NCBI GenBank assembly: GCA_963667315.1
Contig: OY763325.1
Coordinates: 248,001-312,000, forward strand
Direction: 5' to 3'
Source: DAINPP01 sp963667315
GTDB lineage: Bacteria; Thermotogota; Thermotogae; MWEM01
Length of the DNA: 64,000 nt
Made by a program: the position numbers and the translations under genes. Below the pieces are notes generated by a model, which searched no databases, had not been told where the DNA came from, and saw only the letters and a list, made by a program, of their open reading frames with translations. Shown here in pieces: positions 31,911-40,637 of this stretch (the first letter of the stretch is position 1; every line of letters begins with the position of its first letter).

Positions 31911-33731
31911 TTATTCGACAGTAACACTTTTAGCAAGATTTCTCGGTTTGTCAACATCAAGACCCCTGATATCCGCAATATGATAAGCAAAAAGCTGAAT
32001 ATAAGGGGTACATATCAATGGGAGCAAATGTTTTGAGCAGGGAGGCATAAAGAGTACATCATCTGAGAAAAGACGGGCGTCTTCATTGCCTTTCGTTGTT
32101 AAAGATATACATCTCGCATTTCTCGCCCTGGTTTCGATGACATTGCTCTTCATCTTATCATACAGATCATCCTTCGGAATGACAACAAATACGGGGAACT
32201 CTGAATCAAGTAAGGCGATAGGGCCGTGTTTGAGTTCTCCACCGGCATAACTGGTTGCATTGATGTATGAAATCTCCTTCAATTTCAGAGCGCCTTCCAT
32301 GGCTGTCGGATAATTCTGTCTTCTGCCAATATACATGAAATGCAGATAATGGGCATATTTTCTGGCGATTTCTTTTATTGATTCGGAGTCTTTCAATGCC
32401 TTTTCGTAAAGCGTACTCATCGCATGAAGATCATTGTAGAAAGTTCTTTCGAGATGACATCCCTTGAGTTGACATAGATAGGCTCCGAGTAGATAAAGAA
32501 TAAGCAATTGTCCGACATAGGCCTTTGTAGAAGCAACACCGATTTCGGGACCTACGTTTATAAAGATGGTTTTATCGGCTTCCCTTGTGATGGTTGAGCC
32601 TACTACATTTGAAATGGCGAGTGTTTTTCCGCCAAGGTTTTTAACCAGTTTCAGACTTTCGAGTGTATCCAGTGTTTCTCCGGATTGTGAAATGAAGATA
32701 AACAACGTTTTGTCGTCATATTTCCATTGCTTCATATATCTGAATTCGGATGAAATCTCTATATCGACGGTCAATGGCAGCAATTCCTGTAAGAAATACT
32801 TAAAAACCATCCCGGAATGATAGCTGGTTCCAGCGGCAATAAGCTTAATTTTTTCAATATCGCCCAGATAATCCTGCCAGCCATCCAGTTCGGTGAATTC
32901 CACTGATTCTTCTTTTAATCTACCGAACAGAGCCTTTTTTATGATTTCAGGTTCTTCATTCATCTCTTTTTCCATGAAGAATTTATAACCTGATTTTTCT
33001 GCCGCTGCCTCTTCCCAGTCTATCGTCTGTATGTTCCTTTCAAGCCTTTCTCCTTTTTCGTTTTCAAAAGTGATTCCATCCAGGTCAATTTCTATAATAT
33101 CGCCATCTTCAATAAAATACATGTCTTTTGTGTACTTTAATATGGGTGTGATATCAGATGAGATGATGCCGCCTGTTCCTGTTTTGCCTGCTATCAAGGG
33201 GCTTCCTTCTCTTGCCGCTATCAGACGATTTGGTTCGTCGGAATGAATCACGCCAATGGCATAGGCACCTCTCAACTTTTTTCTTGCCATTTTCACAGCT
33301 TTGAAGATGTCTCCTCCATAATATTCTTCGATCAGATGGGCGATTATTTCAGTATCGGTATCCGAGGAAAAATTATGGCCGGATTCTGAGAGCATGGCCT
33401 TTAATTCGCTGAAATTTTCGATAATCCCGTTGTGAACGACAGCTATCTTACCGGTGCAGTCCGTATGCGGATGAGCGTTTATATCATTTGGGTTTCCGTG
33501 AGTTGCCCATCTAGTATGTGCAATTCCCACTTTCATGAAAGTTTGTCTTCTGTCTTTGTACATTTCATCGAGTACACTGACTCTTCCTGATTGTTTTGCC
33601 ACTTCAACCCGTCCTTCTGAAACGTAAGCTATTCCAGCAGAATCATAACCCCTGTATTCCAGTTTTTTTAATCCGTCGATCAGTTCACCCAGATGATGTT
33701 TTTCACCAACAACGCCAAAAATACCACACAT
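31911..33731 (-). CDS. glmS: Glutamine-fructose-6-phosphate aminotransferase (isomerising)
   Basis: 606 residues, the usual length. Makes glucosamine-6-phosphate from fructose-6-phosphate and glutamine, first step to UDP-GlcNAc for the cell wall. N-terminal glutaminase: Cys2 nucleophile in MCGIFGVVG, HTRWATHG, HNGIIEN. C-terminal half has two SIS sugar-isomerase domains (AAGTSYHSG, ISQSGETLDT, KELKHGP-type ELKHGPIALL, and the C-terminal KSVTVE). Start ATG 33731 follows GGGGGG. It has its own terminator; no glmS ribozyme is visible in the 113-base upstream gap. Confidence 0.97.
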   Translation of the reverse strand: MCGIFGVVGEKHHLGELIDGLKKLEYRGYDSAGIAYVSEGRVEVAKQSGRVSVLDEMYKDRRQTFMKVGIAHTRWATHGNPNDINAHPHTDCTGKIAVVHNGIIENFSELKAMLSESGHNFSSDTDTEIIAHLIEEYYGGDIFKAVKMARKKLRGAYAIGVIHSDEPNRLIAAREGSPLIAGKTGTGGIISSDITPILKYTKDMYFIEDGDIIEIDLDGITFENEKGERLERNIQTIDWEEAAAEKSGYKFFMEKEMNEEPEIIKKALFGRLKEESVEFTELDGWQDYLGDIEKIKLIAAGTSYHSGMVFKYFLQELLPLTVDIEISSEFRYMKQWKYDDKTLFIFISQSGETLDTLESLKLVKNLGGKTLAISNVVGSTITREADKTIFINVGPEIGVASTKAYVGQLLILYLLGAYLCQLKGCHLERTFYNDLHAMSTLYEKALKDSESIKEIARKYAHYLHFMYIGRRQNYPTAMEGALKLKEISYINATSYAGGELKHGPIALLDSEFPVFVVIPKDDLYDKMKSNVIETRARNARCISLTTKGNEDARLFSDDVLFMPPCSKHLLPLICTPYIQLFAYHIADIRGLDVDKPRNLAKSVTVE

Positions 33732-33773
33732 GATTGATACCCCCCAAAAATATTTTGTTTTTATTCCATAGGT

Positions 33774-33782
33774 ATTTTATCA
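33774..33782 (-). promoter_or_regulatory. Possible extended -10 promoter of glmS
   Basis: On the minus strand TGATAAAAT (33782-33774), a one-mismatch version of the TGnTATAAT element frequent here, 43 bases before the glmS start. No clear -35. Confidence 0.4.
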
Positions 33783-33844
33783 TATGTAATGTGTTATATG
33801 GGTCTTTTTATAAGAAATATCAATGCAATGATATGTGTAAGGAT

Positions 33845-34735
33845 TTAATCAAGATATTTTATCTCAGTATGTAAGAGAAATCCTGTTTTCTTAAATACCT
33901 TCTCTTGTATATATGCGATCAAATTGAGTACATCTTCAGACGTAGCCTGATTGAGGTTGACGATAAACCCAGAATGTTTATTTGAAACACAGGCATCTCC
34001 GATGCAGAAGCCTTTCAAACCCAGTTCCTGTATCTCTTTTGCCGGATAGAATTTTTCGTTTGGTTTTTTAAAAACACTTCCGGCAGAAGGAAGATGAAGG
34101 GGTTGTTTTTCAGATCTTCTCTGTTCAAACTCTTTAACTAAATTTTTTATGCCGATGTTATTTGTCTGTTTTTTTAATTGGAACGTTGCGTTGAGAATAA
34201 TGAGCGGTGTTTTCATGAAGATTGATTTTCGATAGCTAAACTGACAATCCATATTGGAAAGTGTTTTTATGTTTTTGGTTTTCATATCGTATACCAGGAC
34301 TGATTCGAGTATTTGATCCATAGAATAGGTATAGGCACCCGCATTCATATAGACTGCGCCACCAACGGTTCCGGGAATACCGGACAGACCTTCGGCACCG
34401 CTGAGGTTTTGTTTAAGTGCTGTATAACAGAATTCACGGAGAGGAACACCACAATCCGCTGAAATTTTATCCTGATCAGTATGAAGTTGTTTGATTCCGG
34501 TCGTTGTGATGATCGTTTCAGTTTTCATCTTATCGGCAAACAGAATATTTGATCCTCTTCCGATGATATGATAATTTTTCTTTTTATTATTCAGGGATTG
34601 AATCAAACCGGTTAGTTCTTCAACTGTTTTGGGCTTAAAGAGGTATTTTACCTTTCCGCCGATTTTAAAGGTACTGTATTCCTTTAACGAAACGTTTTCT
34701 TCGCAACTGATCCTTTGCAATAGTCTCTCTTCCAT
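33845..34735 (-). CDS. murB: UDP-N-acetylenolpyruvoylglucosamine reductase
   Basis: 296 residues. Reduces the enolpyruvyl group of UDP-GlcNAc-enolpyruvate to UDP-MurNAc with NADPH and FAD. FAD-binding motif YSTFKIGG, IIGRGSNILFAD, GAEGLSGIPGTVGGAVYMNAGA, catalytic Ser in LPSAGSVFKKP and the late Glu in LHTEIKYL. ATG 34735 (MEERLLQRISCEEN) begins two bases after the radical SAM stop and is preferred to the ATG at 34780, which would overlap that gene by 44 bases; its ribosome site is weak. Last gene of the relA-murB run. Confidence 0.95.
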   Translation of the reverse strand: MEERLLQRISCEENVSLKEYSTFKIGGKVKYLFKPKTVEELTGLIQSLNNKKKNYHIIGRGSNILFADKMKTETIITTTGIKQLHTDQDKISADCGVPLREFCYTALKQNLSGAEGLSGIPGTVGGAVYMNAGAYTYSMDQILESVLVYDMKTKNIKTLSNMDCQFSYRKSIFMKTPLIILNATFQLKKQTNNIGIKNLVKEFEQRRSEKQPLHLPSAGSVFKKPNEKFYPAKEIQELGLKGFCIGDACVSNKHSGFIVNLNQATSEDVLNLIAYIQEKVFKKTGFLLHTEIKYLD

Positions 34736-34736
34736 A

Positions 34737-35651
34737 TTATCTTTTAAAGTAATCGAATTTTTTCCCCTGAAATGTTTCACGGCGTTTTAATTCGTTTTCC
34801 ACCGCTTGTATGACCTGTACTTTTAACATTCCCCAATTCCCGTAAGCTCCTTCTGTAGGTGGTTCTGAGCAGAGTCTGTGTACGACAATCGACGGATCAA
34901 GGTTTTCAAGGAAGGCGATTTCTCTGTCAAGATAAGTATCGAAATCCAGCAACTGAACCATACCGTTTTTTATCCTTCTATCGAGTTCAGTCCCTTCAAC
35001 GACATAAAGAGAGTGAAGTTTAACCCCATCAACCTTCAAGGCACTCAATAGCCTGGCGGCTTCAATCACGTCATCTTTTGAATCCTGTGGTAGATCGATG
35101 ATGATATGCGCAAGTGTTTCCAGCCCTCTCGCCTTTGTCCGTTCAACGGCATCAACAAACTCTGCGAACGTATGCCCTCTGTTTAAATCGATCAACGTTT
35201 GACGATTGATCGATTGTAAACCGTATTCGACGATGATATCGGCCTTATCCGAATAGGATTGAATGAGATCGAGCTTGTGATCTTCGACACAGTCAGGTCT
35301 GGTGGAAATATCCATGATCTTGATTCGGTTGTCGACAAATATCTGATCAAATATTTCTTTTAGTCTTTTTTCCGAAGCGTATGTGTTTGTATACGATTGA
35401 AGATAGGCAGCAAAGAAAATATTTTCGCCATATTTTTTTTCCGTCCGAGCTATCATGGTTTCTATCTGTTGTGAAATTTTTACATCAGGATTTTCTGCTG
35501 CAAAACCACTTCCTGAAGGATCACAGAAAATACAGCCACCCGATGCTGCATTTCTGTTCGGACAGCCAAGTCCCGTAGAAACAGGTATCCGCTGCACTCT
35601 TTTACCGTATCTTGTTTTCCAATAGGTGTTCAGTTTATTGTATAAAGTCAA
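34737..35651 (-). CDS. Radical SAM protein, TIGR01212/YhcC family
   Basis: 304 residues. Fe-S cluster cysteines lie in GCPNRNAASGGCIFC (about residues 29-43), somewhat differently spaced from plain CxxxCxxC as is usual in this family; a TIM-barrel core with FFAAYLQSYTNTYA and SRPDCVEDHKLDL and IVEYGLQSINRQTL follows. The role of the family is not firmly established; tRNA or coproporphyrinogen-like chemistry has been suggested for relatives. Start TTG 35651 overlaps the lipoprotein stop (TTGA). It overlaps none of murB if ATG 34735 is used. Confidence 0.9.
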   Translation of the reverse strand: MTLYNKLNTYWKTRYGKRVQRIPVSTGLGCPNRNAASGGCIFCDPSGSGFAAENPDVKISQQIETMIARTEKKYGENIFFAAYLQSYTNTYASEKRLKEIFDQIFVDNRIKIMDISTRPDCVEDHKLDLIQSYSDKADIIVEYGLQSINRQTLIDLNRGHTFAEFVDAVERTKARGLETLAHIIIDLPQDSKDDVIEAARLLSALKVDGVKLHSLYVVEGTELDRRIKNGMVQLLDFDTYLDREIAFLENLDPSIVVHRLCSEPPTEGAYGNWGMLKVQVIQAVENELKRRETFQGKKFDYFKR

Positions 35652-36199
35652 ATGTCTATCACACTCTCATTAACAACCGTATCATTTTCGAAAAAAGTCT
35701 CCAGGTTCATTTTCATGGTGTCACGAAGCACTTCCGTGGAGGTCTTAATGAAGAAGAACCATTTACCGTCATACCATGAGATGATGTAAGCGTCATCAGT
35801 TTCATGAGAGTATTCTCCTTTGAAAAAAGGTAATGTGCTAAACGCCGCTTTAAAAGAGGCATCATTTTCTCCGGCAAATACACGCCAGAGTTTATAAGCC
35901 GACCGGTTATTTTCTGCTTTTGCCGCAACCATAACGATAAAGTCCGTTGAGTTTACGACTTCGTTTTTAAAGCTCCTGTTGTAATGAATTTGAACCATAT
36001 TTCCTTCAAAGGATTCATTTTCGAGAAAATCCCCAATCTCATCAAATTCAAATTTAGTTGCCTTAAAATTGTTTAATCTGAAATCAATCAACCGTGATAC
36101 ATCCACATCTTCACCGGGAACCTTCCGGCAACTGCTTAAACTAAATATTAATAGAACAACGGCAGCAATTATCAGCATCTTTTGATAGAATCTTTTCAT
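35648..36199 (-). CDS. Lipoprotein of unknown function
   Basis: 183 residues. Signal peptide with lipobox SLSSC (Cys about residue 24) predicts membrane anchoring. The mature part has alternating charged and aromatic segments (DAYIISWYDGKWFFFIKTS) and resembles small DUF proteins that bind peptides or metals, but I recognise no family. Start ATG 36199 follows GCGGGATGA. It sits between nudix and radical SAM genes and overlaps the latter by four bases. Confidence 0.8.
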   Translation of the reverse strand: MKRFYQKMLIIAAVVLLIFSLSSCRKVPGEDVDVSRLIDFRLNNFKATKFEFDEIGDFLENESFEGNMVQIHYNRSFKNEVVNSTDFIVMVAAKAENNRSAYKLWRVFAGENDASFKAAFSTLPFFKGEYSHETDDAYIISWYDGKWFFFIKTSTEVLRDTMKMNLETFFENDTVVNESVIDI

Positions 36200-36215
36200 T
36201 CATCCCGCTTCCTTT

Positions 36216-36794
36216 TCACAGCTTTTCAAGAATATGCACTGACCATCCTTCCATCCTTTCAGTCATTTCCTGTAATTCTTTGGATGTCTTCCAGCTGTAT
36301 TCAAATTTTTCCTTTTCATTTATATCCCGAAAATTAATCAAGACTTTAAAAGCCATTCCGAGATGGACAGAACCGACATCTGTAGTTCCATCATATATGA
36401 CGCCAAGGAATTGCGGTTTATTTAACAGTTCAACATCAACCTCTTCGTTGATCTCTCTCTCCATCCCTCTTTTGTATGCATCAAGGGGATCTTTTGAATC
36501 TTCAATATTAATATGCCCGCCTATTCCAAGACTGACTTTGTTGTGTAATCTTTTTTCGCTTTGAGATTTTGTCCTGATAAGTGTCAAAATTTCATCATCT
36601 TTATTATACATTGCCATATAAGGAATAATCTGTTTGAATTCAGGATTGTGCTCCATTTCATCACGGGGTTTGAATTCACCGTGGATTTGAATAATTTTTT
36701 CTAATCTTTCTTCTTCAAAATCATGAAGTCCCGGATTTTCTTCAATCAATTCTGTGAGTTGATTAGCCGGAACGACGAGTATCTGTTCTGTCAA
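36216..36794 (-). CDS. NUDIX-family hydrolase-like protein
   Basis: 192 residues. The nudix box runs from GGHINIED through REINEEVDVE, with a few extra residues between the G and the REUxEE core; both catalytic Glu of REINEE are present. An N-terminal extension (QILVVPANQLTELIEENPGL) is typical of a phosphoesterase subgroup found next to cell-envelope genes. Substrate unknown, a nucleoside diphosphate derivative is likely. Start TTG 36794 lies five bases after AGGTG and eight bases beyond the CBS-ATPase gene stop is kept in the same run. Confidence 0.87.
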   Translation of the reverse strand: MTEQILVVPANQLTELIEENPGLHDFEEERLEKIIQIHGEFKPRDEMEHNPEFKQIIPYMAMYNKDDEILTLIRTKSQSEKRLHNKVSLGIGGHINIEDSKDPLDAYKRGMEREINEEVDVELLNKPQFLGVIYDGTTDVGSVHLGMAFKVLINFRDINEKEKFEYSWKTSKELQEMTERMEGWSVHILEKL

Positions 36795-36802
36795 AAAATC
36801 AC

Positions 36803-37756
36803 CTATTCTCCTTCTGTTTTAAGAAAAAACTGCATTTCCAGTACAACACCCTTATCTACTTCCGATACAATGACCATTTTATCCGAATAACGTTGTATAT
36901 TGGGTAATCCCATACCGGCACCGAATCCCATTTCCCTGATCTGATCGGATGCTGTTGAAAATCCTTCTGTCATAGCTGTCTCAACATCAGAGATTCCCTT
37001 TCCGTGATCTTCTATTCGGATTCTTATCAATTCATCGTGAACGAAACAATAAACCGTTCCATGACTTCCGCTGTGAATAACGACGTTTGTTTCAGCCTCA
37101 TAAGTCGCAATCGCTATTTTTCTGACGATATCTTCAGGTATACCGCGTTGATTCAGAAGATAATCCTTTAATTTTGCCGCACCGATACCCGACAGACTGA
37201 CTTCCGTATAGTCTACAGGAAATACAAAATCAGCGCCTGATTTGTTGATTTCCTCTCCAGTTATGAGCGAACGGTTGAGTGTATCACCGTCAAGTACGTC
37301 AGACATCCTTTTATCCCTGACGTAAAGGACTCTGAATTCTTCAAGTATACTTCTCAGGATATCTTCTTTTGTTATGATACCGAGTAATTTTTTGTCTTCA
37401 TCCACTACAGGAAATCGGCCATATCCATGTCTTGTGAATTGCTCAAAAATCTTTGGCAATGGATCTTTTGGTGTAATTACCCTAAGGTTTGTGCTCATAT
37501 GTTTCTTTACGGGCTCAAGTATTTTATGTGTTTCCAGAGCCTTAATGATATCCTCTATACTTACAAGCCCAACCAGTTTGCCTTCATCCACCACCGGTAA
37601 TCCTGATATTTTTTTCAATCTCATCAATTCTTTTGCCTGCTCCATTGTTCTTTCAGAAGAGATAGAAATAACGTTGGGAATCATAATATCTTTTGCCAGC
37701 AAATCTTTAAAAAGCAATTGCATCTGATCTATCAGTTTATCGACTGTAGCCTTCAT
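36803..37756 (-). CDS. CBS-pair protein fused to RsbT/RsbW-like ATPase
   Basis: 317 residues. Two CBS domains (about residues 20-140; motifs ISGLPVVDEGKLVGL and YGRFPVVDEDKKLLG) sense adenine nucleotides; an anti-sigma-type HATPase domain follows (about 180-315) with EAETNVVIHSG (N-box), EDHGKGI and FGAGMGLPNIQR. Comparable proteins occur near hydrogenase genes in Clostridia and Thermotogae, as energy- or redox-linked switches; no hydrogenase is here. Start ATG 37756 follows GGGGTGAT. Confidence 0.87.
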   Translation of the reverse strand: MKATVDKLIDQMQLLFKDLLAKDIMIPNVISISSERTMEQAKELMRLKKISGLPVVDEGKLVGLVSIEDIIKALETHKILEPVKKHMSTNLRVITPKDPLPKIFEQFTRHGYGRFPVVDEDKKLLGIITKEDILRSILEEFRVLYVRDKRMSDVLDGDTLNRSLITGEEINKSGADFVFPVDYTEVSLSGIGAAKLKDYLLNQRGIPEDIVRKIAIATYEAETNVVIHSGSHGTVYCFVHDELIRIRIEDHGKGISDVETAMTEGFSTASDQIREMGFGAGMGLPNIQRYSDKMVIVSEVDKGVVLEMQFFLKTEGE

Positions 37757-37781
37757 TGTCCGATCACCCCGTTGATGTAGT

Positions 37782-38138
37782 TTATAAACTCTTTATATCT
37801 TTCAGATGATTCTCATATAATCTTCCACAAGCCGTATACATTGCCAGTGGAGAATGCAGAAGCGGTATACCAAAAAGTTTAGCGGCTTCTATCGTTGCTT
37901 CAGGTATCTGTTTTTTTCTGACGATAACGAGTGCGGATATTCCCACGATACTCGCCGTTCTTACAACCTGTGCCGTATTTAGTCCCGTAATCAGAAGCAT
38001 TCCCGGTTTAGCAAAGGCAAGAACGTCACTCATCATATCAGCCGCTCCCGCTCTGTCTATTTCAAGGTCATTTTTCTTTTCCTCACCAACAAGTATCTTT
38101 GCTTCAAGCGCTTCAGACACTTCCACGAGTTTCATCAT
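37782..38138 (-). CDS. Small DRTGG-like domain protein
   Basis: 118 residues matching the DRTGG fold: ILVGEEKKNDLEIDRAGAADMMSD... then GMLLITGLNTAQVVRTA, GISALVIVRKKQIPEA and GIPLLHSPLAMYTACGRLYE. In other bacteria such proteins accompany CBS-ATPase and PHP proteins near hydrogenases and may bind a nucleotide or act as regulatory partners. Here it directly precedes the CBS-ATPase gene (25-base gap). Start ATG 38138 follows GGAGAGTGATGA. Confidence 0.8.
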   Translation of the reverse strand: MMKLVEVSEALEAKILVGEEKKNDLEIDRAGAADMMSDVLAFAKPGMLLITGLNTAQVVRTASIVGISALVIVRKKQIPEATIEAAKLFGIPLLHSPLAMYTACGRLYENHLKDIKSL

Positions 38139-38182
38139 TCATCACTCTCCTGTTCTGTAAAAAAGCATGAAATTTAATTTAA

Positions 38183-38863
38183 TCAGTTATCCGTTGTCAA
38201 CAAATCGCCTTTGTAAAAATGTTTTATAAAAGACTCGTATGTCCAGGGACATTTTTTACGGAATATATCGGCGATTATCCTTGCATATTCCTGAATCTCA
38301 TATTGAGCATGGGAATCTGCCCGGAGATTAAGGAAATTCATAAGACTCCTCACGTTTATGGTCCAGAACCATTGGGTATAAATATTGACGGGGAGAACCA
38401 TACGTGCCATTTCCTTTGCCACACCTGACGCAAGAAGCTCTTCATATGTATTATAACAATCTTCAGTCTGTTTTTTTATTTTTTCTATTCCGGTGTTTTG
38501 TAACGCTTTTTCCATACCGAAAAGACTTCCCTGTTTGTTGACAGTATCCTGTATGCGTAAGGTTTCAGGATAATAAAATTCGTGTTTTATGACAGAATAT
38601 CTTCCGGAGATCTCATTAAAACTTGAAATCCTATGTCGAAACCATTGCCGGGCAACAAACATCGGTGCTTTGATTCTGAATGTGAATACGATATGCTCAA
38701 ACGGACTTTCATGACCGTTTTCCATCAGAAAATCAATGAGCTTTCGATCTCTTTTCTCACCGCTCAGACCTTTTTGGAAAGAGACTCTGGCAGCTTCGAC
38801 AGCTCTGAGATCCGATCCCATAAAATCAATCAGTTCAACAAACCCCTTATCTAAAACTTTCAC
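38183..38863 (-). CDS. thyX: Flavin-dependent thymidylate synthase
   Basis: 226 residues. Makes dTMP from dUMP with methylene-tetrahydrofolate, FAD and NADPH. The ThyX motif appears as RHRISSFNEISGRYS (about residues 76-90); the C-terminal half has LPVNIYTQWFWTINVRSLMNF and the His-rich RADSHAQYEI. No ThyA is seen here. Start GTG 38863 directly abuts the trmFO stop with its ribosome site GGAGATGA inside trmFO. Pairing with TrmFO joins two flavin- and folate-dependent uracil methylating enzymes. Confidence 0.96.
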   Translation of the reverse strand: MKVLDKGFVELIDFMGSDLRAVEAARVSFQKGLSGEKRDRKLIDFLMENGHESPFEHIVFTFRIKAPMFVARQWFRHRISSFNEISGRYSVIKHEFYYPETLRIQDTVNKQGSLFGMEKALQNTGIEKIKKQTEDCYNTYEELLASGVAKEMARMVLPVNIYTQWFWTINVRSLMNFLNLRADSHAQYEIQEYARIIADIFRKKCPWTYESFIKHFYKGDLLTTDN

Positions 38864-40213
38864 TTAATCATCTCCATTATTTGTTAATTGTTCACTTCGT
38901 ATAAAATCTTTCAATATCTTCAGCCCTCTTTCAGCTTTTTTAGCCCTTCTGAACTTCTTTCGCATCTTCTGTTTCAATTCAGGCAATATTCCGAAATTGG
39001 CATACATCGGAGAAAGCTTCTCTGCCGTTGTACAGTAATGGAACAGTCCCCCCATCATACTTTCAACCGGTAATTGAAAATATGCTTTACCGCTTATCTT
39101 GCGGTATATATTCATTGCCACAAACAGTCCCGATGCGATAGATTCAACATATCCCTCAACACCCGTTATCTGACCGGCAAAAAAGAGATTTTTCTCTTTC
39201 TTTGAATTGAACTGCGTGTCAAGTAATACAGGACTGTTGATGTATGTATTTTTATGCATGACGCCATATCTTAGTATTTCAGCATTTTCTAGCCCCGGAA
39301 TCAACTGAATGATCCTTTTTTGTTCTCCCCATTTTAAACGTGTCTGAAATCCAACAATGTTATACATACTACCTTCTTTGTTTTCTTTCCGAAGCTGAAC
39401 GATGGCATGGGCCTCTTTCATCGTATTCGGGTCGATTAAACCAACAGGTTTCATCGGACCAAAACGCATGGCGTCCATTCCTGATTTTGCAATTTCTTCT
39501 ATCGGTTGGCAACGATCAAAGAGAAATTTCTTTTCAAATTCTTTGCTTTCAATTTCCTCTGCGTTGATGAGCGCTTCACGAAATATCGCATATTCTTCCC
39601 GGTTCATCGGACAGTTGATATAATTTCCTTCTTTTAAATCTTCACTGCCTTCTTCAAGTTGTTCATATCTATCGGCAAAAAAAGCCTTTGACAGATCAAT
39701 TGATTGTGTATCAATGATCGGTGAAACCGCATCAAAGAAAAACAATTCCTCAGTATGAAGTCTTTTTTTTAATGATTTCATCAATGCATCCGACGTTAGT
39801 GGTCCGGTTGCGACAACTACTATCTCGTTTTCCAGATCAAACTCATCGATATCCTCTATGGGTTTTCTGACGACTTTTACTTTTTTTTCTACAACCTGAG
39901 TTGTTTTTTCGGAAAATATTTTTCTGTCGACAGCCAGAGCCTTTCCTGCTTCAACTCTTGATTCTTCCGCAATTTTCAAGAGACTGCATCCAAGCAATTC
40001 CATTTCTTTCTTTAACATTCCCGAGGCGTTGTCAACTGCTTCCGATTTTAACGAATTTGAGCAAACCAATTCTGCCAGTTTTCCCGTTTCATGTACGTCG
40101 GTCTTTTTTTCGGGTCTCATTTCGTAAAGCGTTACATCCAATCCCTTTGATGAAAGGTACAGGGCGCATTCGCTTCCTGCAAGTCCGCCTCCAATAATAT
40201 TAATCTTTATAAT
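38864..40213 (-). CDS. trmFO: Folate/FAD-dependent tRNA (uracil-54-C5)-methyltransferase, probable ATT/ATA start
   Basis: About 449 residues. Methylates U54 of tRNA (m5U/T54) with methylene-tetrahydrofolate and FADH2. FAD dinucleotide motif INIIGGGLAGSE, then LVCSNSLKSEA, MRFGPMKPVGL, FQTRLKWGEQKR, FAGQITGVEGYVES. Known proteins begin about MKVNIIGGG; here that point is ATT 40213 / ATA 40210, four or seven bases after GAGGTG (40223-40218), which lies inside the end of the rsbW-like gene. The only canonical in-frame codon, ATG 40231, is before that site, has no good ribosome site, and adds an odd MRKRCN extension. Confidence 0.94.
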   Translation of the reverse strand: MIKINIIGGGLAGSECALYLSSKGLDVTLYEMRPEKKTDVHETGKLAELVCSNSLKSEAVDNASGMLKKEMELLGCSLLKIAEESRVEAGKALAVDRKIFSEKTTQVVEKKVKVVRKPIEDIDEFDLENEIVVVATGPLTSDALMKSLKKRLHTEELFFFDAVSPIIDTQSIDLSKAFFADRYEQLEEGSEDLKEGNYINCPMNREEYAIFREALINAEEIESKEFEKKFLFDRCQPIEEIAKSGMDAMRFGPMKPVGLIDPNTMKEAHAIVQLRKENKEGSMYNIVGFQTRLKWGEQKRIIQLIPGLENAEILRYGVMHKNTYINSPVLLDTQFNSKKEKNLFFAGQITGVEGYVESIASGLFVAMNIYRKISGKAYFQLPVESMMGGLFHYCTTAEKLSPMYANFGILPELKQKMRKKFRRAKKAERGLKILKDFIRSEQLTNNGDD

Positions 40214-40214
40214 A

Positions 40215-40637
40215 TTACACCTCTTCCGCATATTTCTTTTTCATATAGAGTATATTTCCATTTTTTATCGCTTTGAACTCTACTTCATCCATGATATTCT
40301 GTATAAGATATATCCCGAGTCCGTGATCCTGAAGATCATCGAGTTCCCGTGATTTAATCTTACTTTTATCAACCGGTTTGCCTTTATCCTGTACTTCAAA
40401 AACACAAGTTCGTTCTTCCGAATTCCAGAAAAGTTTCAGAATGATGATTTCTTCATCGTTATACTTGTATGTGTGTTCAATAACATTTGCCAGGGACTCG
40501 TTTACAGCAAGTTCAGTATCAAAGATATCTGAATCGGATATCTTCTTTAATTTGAGAAAAGTTTTTAACGAAGCTCGCATTACCCTTATATTGTCGATTC
40601 TGGAATTAAAAGTAAAGATGAATTTTTCAACTGCCAT
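40215..40637 (-). CDS. Anti-sigma factor-type serine kinase (RsbW/SpoIIAB-like HATPase)
   Basis: 140 residues, a single GHKL ATPase: N-box ELAVNESLANVIEH, G1 box VQDKGKPVD, and HGLGIYLIQNIMDEV. Such proteins bind an alternative sigma factor or phosphorylate an anti-sigma antagonist. Neither partner is visible here, so its target is unknown. Start ATG 40637 follows GGAGGTAAGTA and overlaps the ogg stop by 11 bases; its end carries the ribosome site of trmFO. Confidence 0.88.
   Translation of the reverse strand: MAVEKFIFTFNSRIDNIRVMRASLKTFLKLKKISDSDIFDTELAVNESLANVIEHTYKYNDEEIIILKLFWNSEERTCVFEVQDKGKPVDKSKIKSRELDDLQDHGLGIYLIQNIMDEVEFKAIKNGNILYMKKKYAEEV

Noticed and set aside
33732..33844. glmS ribozyme or other riboswitch before glmS
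   Set aside because: The gap is only 113 AT-rich bases and shows no pseudoknot-type core.
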